From VXNE01 sp965206615 (lineage in GTDB: Bacteria > Pseudomonadota > Gammaproteobacteria > Pseudomonadales > Azotimanducaceae): a stretch of 64,000 bases of DNA. This document shows positions 1 to 12,518 of the stretch, one piece after another. Below the pieces are notes generated by a model, which saw only the letters and a list, made by a program, of their open reading frames with translations, was not told where the DNA came from and did no database searches. How positions within the stretch are numbered: the stretch's first letter is position 1; each line of letters opens with the position of its first letter. Both the position numbers and the translations under genes were made by a program. The stretch covers positions 496,001 through 560,000 of the forward strand of contig CBDBKI010000004.1 of assembly GCA_965206615.1 (NCBI GenBank), written 5' to 3'.

Positions 1-413
1 CAGTAATGGGTGTCTCCCTCGGCGGGGGGCACTTCGATGGCGTGCAGGATGCTCGCCGTCGGCGGCCGCTCGATGTAGGACATGTCGGTGTGCCACCGGG
101 CCTCCGCGGCGCCCAGACCGCCGATGGGACGCCCGTCCTGCACGATGTTGGAGATGACGGTCACGTAGGGATGGGCGATCTTCGCGAGTTCTTCCCGGGT
201 GATCTTGCCGAACGGCGCGTACTCGAGCGGTCCGAACCGGCGGCTGAAGGTCTGCAGCGCCTCGCGGTCCAACTGCTGGTCGCGGAGTCGCAGGACGGCC
301 CGGTCGAGCCAGGCGTCGTAGACCTCCGCGAAGTCCTCGTCGTCCAGGGCGGCGAGGTCCACATCGACGACATCGGCGCCGAAGGAAGTGTGCTCGAACG
401 GGACGACCTGCAT
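1..413 (-). CDS. TauD/TfdA-family dioxygenase, 3' end outside window
   Basis: The reading frame runs leftwards from an ATG at 413 and leaves the window at base 1, so about 137 N-terminal residues are present. The Fe(II)/2-oxoglutarate dioxygenase family, which oxidises taurine, 2,4-D or similar substrates, is indicated by the N-terminal pattern and by WHTDMSY at residues 107-113, which supplies the first two iron ligands of the HxD...H triad (H108, D110). The distal His and the 2-oxoglutarate-binding Arg would lie beyond the window. A strong ribosome site (AGAGGAGA) lies just upstream of the ATG. The membrane-protein gene at 441-896 ends 27 bp upstream on the same strand, so the two are probably cotranscribed. 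The substrate cannot be told. Confidence 0.85.
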   Translation of the reverse strand, partial: MQVVPFEHTSFGADVVDVDLAALDDEDFAEVYDAWLDRAVLRLRDQQLDREALQTFSRRFGPLEYAPFGKITREELAKIAHPYVTVISNIVQDGRPIGGLGAAEARWHTDMSYIERPPTASILHAIEVPPAEGDTHY

Positions 414-440
414 GGTGTTCTCCTCTTGAAGTAGGCGCGG

Positions 441-896
441 TCAGTTGACGCCGGCGAACCGCGAGCGCGCCCGCCACAGGGCGACCGCCGGCACGGCCAT
501 GATCACCGTAGCCACCGCCCCGGTCCAGGCACTACCTACGGGATACAGCAGCCCCCACACCCCCATGGCCACCGCGATCTGCGCGACATAGAGCGCCGCC
601 CACGGCCACATCCACCGGCGCATCTTCCAGAAGCCGTACGCGCCGGCGGCGTAGATCGCCCAGTGCAGGGGCTCCGTGGCTTTCGCGGCCCACCCTTCCA
701 GCATGAAGCCGAACCAGACTTCCCGATCTTCGGCGACCGGCTTGATGAAGAGATCGTAGGGCAGGTAGACGAACGTCATGTACAGGCAGAAGTACCACAT
801 GAGGTTCATCCACCAGGGCCGGCGCCGCCATTGGGCGGCGAAGCGGTCGGCCAGGCCCATGCCGGACGGCTGATCGTGGAGTTCGGGGTTGCTCAA
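441..896 (-). CDS. small integral membrane protein, function unknown
   Basis: A 151-residue protein with an ATG start. It has a charged cytoplasmic-looking N-terminus (residues 1-28, with RRRPWW) and about four hydrophobic segments, roughly residues 30-50, 75-92, 98-120 and 124-142. I recognise no catalytic motif. It lies upstream of, and in the same direction as, the TauD-like dioxygenase with a 27-bp gap, so it may be cotranscribed and could serve as a transporter-like or sensing partner, but that is only inference from position. Composition resembles its neighbours. The opposite-strand frame through the same bases lacks a convincing protein pattern. Confidence 0.7.
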   Translation of the reverse strand: MSNPELHDQPSGMGLADRFAAQWRRRPWWMNLMWYFCLYMTFVYLPYDLFIKPVAEDREVWFGFMLEGWAAKATEPLHWAIYAAGAYGFWKMRRWMWPWAALYVAQIAVAMGVWGLLYPVGSAWTGAVATVIMAVPAVALWRARSRFAGVN

Positions 897-1001
897 GCTT
901 CGCCCTCGGGTGGGGTCCGGTTCCGTCAGGAGTATAGCCGGGCAAGGTGGGTGCGGGCGTCCGCCTGCGGCACGCCAGCTGATCGACTGGGGCGTGGCCG
1001 A

Positions 1002-1436
1002 CTACCGGACTACGGCCTGCTGCATGGAGAGCACCTGGTAGGCGACACCGGCGTTGTCGGCTCGTTCGAGCTTGCGCCGCAGGCGCATGTCCGCCGTCAC
1101 GAACGGCCAGTCGTTCTCCATGGCCAATGCCAGGTAGACGCAGTCATAGGCGGCGTGGTCGAGGTCGAGGGCGAGGCGGGTGGCTGTTTCCAGCAAGTGC
1201 CGGGTTGGCAGCAACTCCACATCGGTACCCTGCAGCGCCCGGGCGGCGAGGAGCGCGTGGTCGCTGTCGAGTTCGCCGCGTCGGACTTTCTTCCAGAGGA
1301 TGTTCGAGCACTCGGCGACAAGGAGGTCCGGGGCGGACAGCGGGCAATGTTCCAGAACGGCCACTGCGGCGGTACTGTCCTCTTCAAGCACGACCCACTT
1401 GATCGCCACGCTGGCATCGATGACGAACCTCGTCAC
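1002..1436 (-). CDS. vapC: VapC-family PIN-domain toxin (ribonuclease)
   Basis: A 144-residue PIN-domain protein, the normal VapC/FitB length. The Mg2+-binding acidic residues are visible: D in FVIDASV near residue 7, E in AECSNIL near 42, D in YDCVYLAL near 100 and D in TADMRLRRKL near 118. VapC toxins cleave RNA, often tRNA or rRNA, when released from their antitoxin. The ATG overlaps the TGA of the upstream antitoxin gene by 4 bp (ATGA), so translation is coupled. A run of hydrophobic and acidic positions after residue 90 completes the PIN fold pattern. The target RNA cannot be predicted. Confidence 0.9.
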   Translation of the reverse strand: MTRFVIDASVAIKWVVLEEDSTAAVAVLEHCPLSAPDLLVAECSNILWKKVRRGELDSDHALLAARALQGTDVELLPTRHLLETATRLALDLDHAAYDCVYLALAMENDWPFVTADMRLRRKLERADNAGVAYQVLSMQQAVVR

Positions 1437-1672
1437 CGCTCATCGCGTCCTTCGCGCTGCAGCACTTCGGACGGCGTCTGGGGCCGGTGTCCGGTGAGTC
1501 CCCGCAACTCGGACGCCAGCTCGGCAAACGACGGCTCGACCTCCGCCGACAGCGCCTGGCGCAGGATCTCGCGATGCTCGGCCTCGGTCGAGCGCCCGTG
1601 GCGTGCGGCACGCCGTTTCAATCGGACGACCAGTTCATCGTCCAGATTTCGAACCTGAAGGTGCCTGGGCAT
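1433..1672 (-). CDS. vapB: FitA/VapB-family ribbon-helix-helix antitoxin
   Basis: A 79-residue protein starting MPRHLQVRNLDDELV, the typical start of FitA-like (FitA/StbC) ribbon-helix-helix antitoxins. It continues with a basic helix (RLKRRAARHGRSTEAEHREIL) that forms the DNA-binding and dimer core. The C-terminal part (about residues 45-79) would wrap and inhibit the PIN toxin encoded immediately downstream. The stop codon overlaps the toxin start. An inverted repeat 23 bp upstream of the ATG (1695-1722) is a good candidate for its autoregulatory operator. Confidence 0.88.
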   Translation of the reverse strand: MPRHLQVRNLDDELVVRLKRRAARHGRSTEAEHREILRQALSAEVEPSFAELASELRGLTGHRPQTPSEVLQREGRDER

Positions 1673-1694
1673 GCTCTTGCCTTCCAGTGACGCA

Positions 1695-1722
1695 GTGCAT
1701 TATTTGCATTCATTTAATGCAC
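1695..1722. promoter_or_regulatory. palindromic operator over the vapBC promoter
   Basis: A perfect 8-bp inverted repeat GTGCATTA/TAATGCAC is separated by 12 bp. On the minus strand a consensus -35 hexamer TTGACA (about 1726-1731) lies just upstream of the palindrome, and AT-rich DNA suitable for a -10 lies inside it. The palindrome therefore sits between and over the core promoter elements of the toxin-antitoxin operon. RHH antitoxins generally bind such repeats to repress their own promoter. The repeat is seen directly; the binding is inferred. Confidence 0.65.
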
Positions 1723-1803
1723 GTTGTCAACTTTGCAGCAGGCGGCTCCCTGTCGAAGGCGAGGAGACCCTGCGATCTTGCCCACGCTGCAATACTTTCG
1801 GCG

Positions 1804-1938
1804 ATGACGCGCATCGTCGGTTCGGTTCCCGGGGACTCGAAGAGACAACTTCTTGCCGTACCCGAGGCTCTTTTCGTAAACTTGAGGGCAGCCGTCGAGC
1901 GTGGCCGACGGCTTTTTTATACAGGGAAGCCTGATTGA
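1804..1938 (+). CDS. possible carA leader ORF
   Basis: An ATG at 1804 opens a 44-codon frame that runs straight through the terminator hairpin at 1891-1918. It stops at TGA 1936-1938, which overlaps the TTG start of carA (TTGA). The ribosome site is weak and the start uncertain; the frame also extends upstream. In Pseudomonas, carA is known to have an attenuation leader with a short peptide, so a translated leader is plausible here. A chance open frame in GC-rich DNA cannot be excluded. Confidence 0.35.
   Translation: MTRIVGSVPGDSKRQLLAVPEALFVNLRAAVERGRRLFYTGKPD
1891..1918 (+). terminator. intrinsic terminator in the carA leader (attenuator)
   Basis: The stem GCCGTCG/CGACGGC (1891-1897 and 1906-1912) has an 8-nt loop and is followed directly by a six-T tract. 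It ends only 17 bp before the carA start codon and there is no upstream gene on this strand to terminate. It therefore looks like a transcription attenuator for carAB rather than an end-of-operon signal. Confidence 0.7.
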
Positions 1939-3072
1939 CCGCGATACTCGCGCTGGAAGACGGTAGCGTATTTCGCGGCAGCTCCATCGGTACGCCCGGA
2001 GTTGCCGTCGGCGAGGTCGTTTTCAATACGGCCATGACCGGCTATCAGGAAATCCTCACCGATCCTTCCTACGCCCGCCAGATCGTCACGCTCACCTATC
2101 CGCATATCGGCAACACGGGCGCCAATCCCGAGGACATGGAGTCGGATTCGGTGTGGGCGGAGGGTCTTGTCATCCGCGACCTGCCGCTCAGGACGAGCAG
2201 TTGGCGGGCGGCCCAGACGCTGCCCGAGTTCCTGCGGGACCGGGAGGTCGTCGCGATCGGCGACATCGACACGCGCCGGCTGACGCGGATCATTCGGGAG
2301 AAAGGCGCACTGGGCGGCTGCATCATGGCCGGGGCGAACGCCTCCGGGGATGAGGCGCTTGAGCGTGCCAGAGCGTTTCCCGGGCTCGCCGGCATGGACC
2401 TCGCCCAGGTCGTCAGCCGCGCGGACCGCATCCTCTGGAACGGGGGCTCCTGGCACGACGATGTCGGCTATACGGCACCCCCGCCGGCGCGTTACAACGT
2501 CGTCGCCTACGACTTCGGGGTGAAGCGCAATATCCTGCGTCTGCTGGCGGACCGGGGCTGCGGAGTGACGCTGGTGCCGGCGCGCACGTCGGCGGCAGAG
2601 ACCCTCGCCCTGCAACCCGCCGGCGTCTTCCTCTCCAACGGCCCCGGGGATCCGGATCCCTGCGACTACGCCATCGCCGCGATCCGCGACATCGTCGATG
2701 CGCGCGTGCCCGTCTTCGGCATCTGCCTGGGACACCAGTTGCTGGCGCTCGCGAGCGGTGCGCGCACGGTGAAGATGCCGCACGGGCATCACGGTGCGAA
2801 TCACCCGGTCCGGGACCTCGCCAGCGGCCAGGTCGTCATCACGAGTCAGAACCACGGTTTCGCCGTGGACGAAACGAGTCTGCCGGAACACCTCGTGGCC
2901 ACACACGCCTCCCTGTTCGACGGCACGCTGCAGGGGATCCGCCGCACCGACAGACCGGCCTTCGGCTTCCAGGGACATCCGGAGGCGAGCCCGGGTCCCC
3001 AGGACTGCCGGTACCTCTTCGATGCGTTCGTCGCATCCATGGACGAACGCCGCCGGACGCGGAACGACAGCG

Positions 3073-3086
<14 letters not shown>
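1935..3086 (+). CDS. carA: carbamoyl-phosphate synthase small (glutaminase) subunit
   Basis: A 383-residue protein that hydrolyses glutamine and delivers ammonia to CarB for carbamoyl phosphate, the common precursor of arginine and pyrimidines. The N-terminal CPSase small-chain domain starts with ALEDGSVFRG. The C-terminal class I amidotransferase domain has the nucleophile in FGICLGHQ (Cys near residue 263) and the His/Glu pair in FQGHPEASPGP near 346-350. The start is a TTG at 1935 supported by the ribosome site AGGGAAG and by alignment of the N-terminus to the family. It overlaps carB by 14 bp. A terminator hairpin and possible leader ORF just upstream suggest attenuation control. Confidence 0.97.
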
Positions 3087-6305
<3,219 letters not shown>

Positions 6306-6309
<4 letters not shown>

Positions 6310-6779
6310 CCACGCCCATGACCGTGGAGGGCGAGCGCCGGCTGCGTGAGGAACTGGCCGAACTGAAGCACGTCGCCCGCCCCAACATCGTGCAGGAGAT
6401 TGCCGCCGCCCGGGCGCACGGGGACCTGCGCGAGAATGCCGAGTACCACGCGGCCAAGGAGCAGCAGGGCTTCATCGAAGGCCGCATCCGTGACATCGAA
6501 GGGAAGCTTGCCGACGCGCAGGTGATCGACATCACACGGATCGGCCTGACGGGAAAGGTCATCTTCGGCACGACGGTGACGCTCGAGGATTGCGATAGTG
6601 GCGAGACCGTCCGCTACAAGATCGTCGGCGAGGACGAGTCGGACCTCGCCGTCGGCAAGATCTCCATCATGTCACCCGTCGCCCGCGCCATGATCGGCAA
6701 GTCGGCGGACGATACCGTGGTGGTGTCGTCGCCGAACGGCACGCGCGAATACGTCATCGACCGCGTCGAGCACCTTTAG
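6306..6779 (+). CDS. greA: transcription elongation factor GreA
   Basis: A 157-residue protein of standard length. It stimulates the RNA-cleavage activity of backtracked RNA polymerase through its N-terminal coiled-coil inserted in the secondary channel. The coiled coil spans about residues 8-75, with the acidic tip in GDLRENAEYHAAKEQ. The C-terminal FKBP-like domain follows (about 80-157, with ISIMSPVARAMIGK). ATG 6306 overlaps the carB stop by 4 bp. The carAB-greA linkage is typical of gammaproteobacteria. The gene ends at a perfect 19-bp hairpin that begins at its last stop-codon base. Confidence 0.97.
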
Positions 6780-6928
6780 CGCCTCTGAACAAGTTCATCC
6801 CTGAACTTGTTCAGAGGCGCAACACAAAAGCGCGGTTTTGTTTTGCTCACATATTCCATGGCTTACGCCATTGAATATGGCGGTACATCCCTGTACCGCA
6901 CGGGAAGCTCTGATAAATCAGAGCTTCC
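6779..6928. repeat. cluster of four consecutive hairpins
   Basis: Four adjacent inverted repeats fill the gap between convergent greA and yhbY. H1 (6779-6820) has perfect 19-bp arms with loop TCCC. H2 (6850-6879) has 12 bp with one mismatch. H3 (6880-6899) has 8 bp, again with loop TCCC. H4 (6903-6928) has perfect 12-bp arms and an AA loop. H1 and H3 share the loop core CATCCCTG although their stems differ. No clean U-tract follows H1, so a simple bidirectional terminator is not a full explanation. Confidence 0.8.
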
Positions 6929-6996
6929 TTGGCCCCTGACCCGCATCCCCCCTGCCGGCCTGCGGCCATGGCGCGGCGCGGGTCCGGTAGCGTGGC

Positions 6997-7353
6997 TCAG
7001 GAATAGCGCGCCACGTTCGACAGCGCGGGTTTCGCTTCCGGGTTGTGGCGGTACAGCACCGCGATCTTGCCGATGCGCTGCACCAGGGTGGCGCCGGTTC
7101 CGGAACAGAGTTCTCCGATGGCCGCGGTGCGTGCAGTGCGATCGACGATGTTGAGGCGCACCTTGACGAGTTCATGGTCGGCCAGGCGCTTGCGCCGTAG
7201 AAGTTTCGCGCCAGCGAAACTTCCAACGCGACCGCAAGGTCGCGCTAGCGCGCGGTCGAGCTCCCGGGCGGCGTTGGCAGCGATGCCGGCATCGCCGATC
7301 GTGACCACCGGCCGCAGATGATGCGCGATGGCGCGCAGTTGCTTGATGTCCAC
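6997..7353 (-). CDS. yhbY: YhbY-family CRM-domain RNA-binding protein with repeat-encoded insertion
   Basis: YhbY proteins bind pre-50S ribosomal particles through a single CRM (CRS1-YhbY) domain. The family pattern is clear: RPVVTIGDAGI near residue 15 is the GxxG-like region, then ELDRALA, then HELVKVRL, and C-terminal RIGKIAVLYR. The start is GTG 7353 (VDIKQLRAIAHHL), giving 118 residues against about 97 for E. coli YhbY. The excess of 21 matches an insertion between LDRALA and DHELVKV, encoded exactly by a family A palindromic repeat (7188-7251) read in frame without a stop. It may still be functional if the extra segment loops out. It diverges from rlmE. Confidence 0.88.
   Translation of the reverse strand: MDIKQLRAIAHHLRPVVTIGDAGIAANAARELDRALARPCGRVGSFAGAKLLRRKRLADHELVKVRLNIVDRTARTAAIGELCSGTGATLVQRIGKIAVLYRHNPEAKPALSNVARYS
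7188..7251 (+). repeat. family A double-hairpin repeat, copy 1 (inside yhbY)
   Basis: A 64-bp element almost identical to 42736-42799. Hairpin 1 has stem AAGTTTCGC/GCGAAACTT (7201-7209 and 7214-7222) with loop GCCA. Hairpin 2 has stem CGCGACC/GGTCGCG (7227-7233 and 7238-7244) with loop GCAA. The flank CTAGCGC lies at the right end. It lies in the open reading frame of yhbY. Confidence 0.9.
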
Positions 7354-7454
7354 GGCGCTGCCCGGTCGGGTTCCTCTGTCGTGCTGGGAGTTCCGCCGTG
7401 CGCCCCGGCCGGGAGGTCCGGGTGGCGGGTACACTACGGAATGTTACACGCACG

Positions 7455-7487
7455 GCGGTTGCGGTGCGGTTGCGGTGCGGTTGCGGA
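7455..7487. repeat. three tandem 11-bp repeats between yhbY and rlmE
   Basis: The unit GCGGTTGCGGT occurs three times head to tail, the last copy differing in its final base. The period of 11 bp is close to one helical turn. It lies in the divergent promoter region between the yhbY start (7353) and rlmE start (7543). It may be a phased protein-binding array or simple slippage. Confidence 0.75.
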
Positions 7488-7542
7488 GGGCGGCGTTGAA
7501 ATTTCTCCTCGCGACAGGCCGGGAACGGCGCAGAGGCCGCCC

Positions 7543-8154
7543 GTGAGCCGACGCTCGAAGTCCAGTGGGGCATGGCTCGCGCGACAGCGTCGGGACCCCT
7601 ACGTGGGCCGCGCGGTATCGCGCGCATACTTCAAGCTCGAACAGCTCGACGCGCGTTTCCGACTGACGGGTTCCGGGCGGACCGTGCTCGAGCTCGGCGC
7701 GGCGCCGGGCGGATGGACCGAGTACCTCGCGCCGCGTTGTCGACTCGTAGTGGCTTGCGACCTGGCGCCCTCCGGCCACGCGCCACCGGGTGTGCGCCCG
7801 GTGGTGGGCGACGCGCGCGACCCGTCGGTGCAGGCCAGCATCCTTGCGACCGTGGGGGAGCAGCGCGCCCGACCGTTCCACGTTGTATTGTCGGACATGG
7901 CCCCCAATATGAGTGGTAACAGGCTCCGCGACCAGGCATCCAGTCTCGAGCTGGTGCAGTGCGCGGTGGGCCTCGCCGAGCGGTGGCTCCGAGACGGTGG
8001 CCGGCTACTGGTGAAGATGTTCCAGGGCTCGGACTTCGAGGCGGCCGTGGCGGACATGCGCGAACGTTTGGGCGGCGTGACGCTGGCCAAGCCGCGGGCT
8101 TCCCGCGAGGGCTCGCGAGAGGTCTACGCGATCGCGGGTAATGGAGTAGAATGA
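7543..8154 (+). CDS. rlmE: 23S rRNA (uridine-2'-O)-methyltransferase RlmE (FtsJ)
   Basis: A 203-residue SAM-dependent methyltransferase that modifies U2552 of 23S rRNA late in 50S assembly. The SAM-binding motif LELGAAPGGWTEYL lies near residues 46-59. The catalytic K-D-K-E set is represented by the Lys near YFKLEQL, D in SDMAPNMSG, K in LLVKMFQG and E in SREVYAI. The start is taken as GTG 7543, preceded by AGAGG, because the family begins with the SRRSKSSGAWLARQ segment; the frame is open further upstream but shows no homology. It is followed by ftsH after 36 bp, as in E. coli. Confidence 0.95.
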   Translation: MSRRSKSSGAWLARQRRDPYVGRAVSRAYFKLEQLDARFRLTGSGRTVLELGAAPGGWTEYLAPRCRLVVACDLAPSGHAPPGVRPVVGDARDPSVQASILATVGEQRARPFHVVLSDMAPNMSGNRLRDQASSLELVQCAVGLAERWLRDGGRLLVKMFQGSDFEAAVADMRERLGGVTLAKPRASREGSREVYAIAGNGVE

Positions 8155-8190
8155 TCTGTTCCAGCGGACCCGCGGGTTGAGGGTAAGCTT

Positions 8191-10089
<1,899 letters not shown>

Positions 10090-10109
10090 CGACTCCCGCT
10101 GCGCTCCGC

Positions 10110-11006
10110 ATGCCAGCCGGACAAGCCCGAGGAGGGTCTCCGCGGGAAGGTGCACATGCACTGGTATGCGGGCCCCGCACCCTCGACCTCACCCGTCCAC
10201 ACGTCATGGGCGTCATCAACGTGACTCCGGACTCGTTCTCGGATGGAGGTCGGTTCGCCCATGCCGCGGCGGCGGCGGATGCCGGTGCGGCCATGGTCGA
10301 TGCCGGGGCGAGCGTGGTGGATATCGGTGGCGAGAGCACGCGGCCGGGGGCATCGCCGGTCTCTGCCGCCGAGGAGATCGACCGCGTTCTGCCTGTCGTC
10401 GAGGCCCTGCGGAACGTGGGTGCGGTACTGAGCATCGATACCGGCAAGGCGGCGGTCGCGGCGGCGGCGATCCGCTCGGGGGCCGGCATGGTCAACGACG
10501 TGCGGGCTGCGCGCGGCGAGGGCATGCTCGACGTGATCGCCCGTTCGCGGGTGGCGGTCTGCCTCATGCACATGCGGGGCCAGCCGCGGACCATGCAGCG
10601 TGCGCCGACCTACACCGATGTCGTCCGCGAGGTGGCGTCCTTCCTTGCGGCGCGTGTCGCGGCCTGCCGCGCAGCGGGCGTCGGGGATCGGAGTATGCTT
10701 CTCGACCCGGGCATCGGTTTTGGCAAGACGGTGGCGCACAATCTGGTCCTGCTGCGTAATCTCGCCGCCCTCTCTCCGGAGGGCTTGCCGATCCTGGTGG
10801 GGATGTCGCGCAAGAGCACCCTGGGACACCTCACGGGCAAATCCACCGATGGGCGTCTGGCCGGTAGTATTGCGGCGGCGGTCCTTGCGGTGATGTATGG
10901 GGCCGCAATGGTGCGGGCCCATGACGTGGACGAGACGGTCGATGCGCTGAAGATCGCAAGCGCCGTCGCGGGGGTCGCGGAGGAAACCGCGCCATGTCCG
11001 CGGTAG
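10110..11006 (+). CDS. folP: dihydropteroate synthase
   Basis: A 298-residue TIM-barrel enzyme joining 6-hydroxymethyl-dihydropterin pyrophosphate to p-aminobenzoate; it is the sulfonamide target. Hallmarks are MGVINVTPDSFSDGG (first family signature, near residue 33), GGESTRPGA (second signature), VNDV, DPGIGFGKT near 205 and GMSRKS near 233. The start at ATG 10110 gives about 20 residues more than E. coli FolP upstream of LDLTRPHVMG; no better start is visible in frame. It lies 20 bp after ftsH and overlaps the longer glmM start, consistent with one transcription unit. Confidence 0.96.
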   Translation: MPAGQARGGSPREGAHALVCGPRTLDLTRPHVMGVINVTPDSFSDGGRFAHAAAAADAGAAMVDAGASVVDIGGESTRPGASPVSAAEEIDRVLPVVEALRNVGAVLSIDTGKAAVAAAAIRSGAGMVNDVRAARGEGMLDVIARSRVAVCLMHMRGQPRTMQRAPTYTDVVREVASFLAARVAACRAAGVGDRSMLLDPGIGFGKTVAHNLVLLRNLAALSPEGLPILVGMSRKSTLGHLTGKSTDGRLAGSIAAAVLAVMYGAAMVRAHDVDETVDALKIASAVAGVAEETAPCPR

Positions 11007-11020
11007 CGGGAGACAAGTCG

Positions 11021-12397
11021 ATGAACAACAACGGCCGGAAGTACTTCGGAACGGACGGCATCCGGGGCCGGGTCGGCGAGCACCCGATCACCGCGGAGTT
11101 CTGTCTGCGGCTCGGCTGGGCGGTCGGCAAGGTGTTCGCGTCGGACGGCTCGAGGCTGGTGCTGATCGGCAAGGACACGCGCATCTCCGGCTACATGATC
11201 GAGTCCGTGTTGGAAGCCGGCCTGGTTTCCGCCGGGGTCGACGTCCGTTTGCTGACGCCGATTCCCACGCCGGCGGTCGCATACCTGACCCGGACGTTCC
11301 GGGCCGACGCCGGCATCGTCATCAGCGCGTCCCACAACCGCTACGACGACAACGGCATCAAGTTCTTCGACTCGGGCGGCAACAAGTTGCCCGACGAGAT
11401 GGAGTTGGCCATCGAGCAGCAGATGGAGGCCCCCCTGAATACTGTCCGATCGAGCGAACTCGGCAAGGTGGAACGCCTTGAAGATGCCCGGGGACGGTAC
11501 ATCGAGTTCTGCAAGGGCACGGTGGATCGGCGCTTCCGGCTGCGCGGCCTGAAGGTGGTGGTCGACTGTGCGCACGGCTCTACCTATGCCGTCGCGCCAC
11601 GGGTCTTTTCCGAACTCGGCGCGGACGTGACGGTGATCGGCGCGGAGCCGAACGGCATCAACATCAACGAGGGATGCGGTTCCACACATCCGGAGGCCAT
11701 GGCCGAGAAGGTCGTCTCCGAGGGCGCGGATGTCGGGATCGCGCTCGACGGGGATGGCGACCGGGTCATCATGGCCGATGGCAACGGCGAGATCGTCGAC
11801 GGCGATGATCTGCTCTACATCATCGCGAGCCACTCGGCGCGGACGGGGCGGCTGAGCGGCGGTGTCGTCGGCACGATCATGACGAACCTCGGCCTCGAGC
11901 TCGCGCTGCGGCGAGCGCGCATTCCATTCGTGCGCGCGGATGTGGGCGACCGACATGTACTGGAGGCGATGCGCGACCGCAACTGGCCGCTCGGCGGGGA
12001 GTCCTCGGGCCACATCGTCTGCTCGAATCTCACCACCACCGGAGATGGCATCGTCTCCGCGTTGCAGGCTCTGGTGCCGATGGTGGAGACGGGCAAGCCA
12101 CTTGCGGATCTCAAGGCGGGTCTGAAGAAGTATCCGCAGTCGATGGTGAGTGTGGCGGCGAAGGATCCCGACGCCGTGACCGCATGCACCGAGGTGGCCA
12201 AGGCGCGCGGTGACATCGAGTCTCAGCTCGACGGACGCGGCCGGGTGGTGGTCCGACCATCCGGAACGGAGCCCGTGGTCCGGGTAATGGTGGAAGGCGA
12301 GGATCCGGAAATCGTCTCGGGGCACGCGAATGCCCTGGCCGAGGTAGTCCGGGCTTCGGGACAGCCCGCGGACGGAGCCGGTAGCGCCGTGCCGTGA
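11021..12397 (+). CDS. glmM: phosphoglucosamine mutase
   Basis: Converts glucosamine-6-phosphate to glucosamine-1-phosphate for UDP-GlcNAc, peptidoglycan and LPS. Motifs are FGTDGIRGRVGEHP at the N-terminus, the phosphoserine loop ISASHNRYDDNGIKFF near residue 100, the Mg2+ loop DGDGDR near 245 and the sugar/phosphate site RPSGTEPVVRVMVEG near the C-terminus. ATG 11021 (MNNNGRKYFG) is chosen because it aligns with family starts and has a GGGAG site. An in-frame ATG at 10994 with GGAGG upstream would add nine residues and overlap folP. The protein has 458 residues, normal for the family. Confidence 0.96.
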   Translation: MNNNGRKYFGTDGIRGRVGEHPITAEFCLRLGWAVGKVFASDGSRLVLIGKDTRISGYMIESVLEAGLVSAGVDVRLLTPIPTPAVAYLTRTFRADAGIVISASHNRYDDNGIKFFDSGGNKLPDEMELAIEQQMEAPLNTVRSSELGKVERLEDARGRYIEFCKGTVDRRFRLRGLKVVVDCAHGSTYAVAPRVFSELGADVTVIGAEPNGININEGCGSTHPEAMAEKVVSEGADVGIALDGDGDRVIMADGNGEIVDGDDLLYIIASHSARTGRLSGGVVGTIMTNLGLELALRRARIPFVRADVGDRHVLEAMRDRNWPLGGESSGHIVCSNLTTTGDGIVSALQALVPMVETGKPLADLKAGLKKYPQSMVSVAAKDPDAVTACTEVAKARGDIESQLDGRGRVVVRPSGTEPVVRVMVEGEDPEIVSGHANALAEVVRASGQPADGAGSAVP

Positions 12398-12518
12398 CGC
12401 TATGCCGCGCCAGGGCCGGCTACGCACTCGCGCGACGGCCGGCCGGGTGAGCGAGGCTTGCAACTGATCCGTACGGCTATACCATTGCGCGGCTGTCGTC
12501 GCCGCGGGCGGGAAGGAC

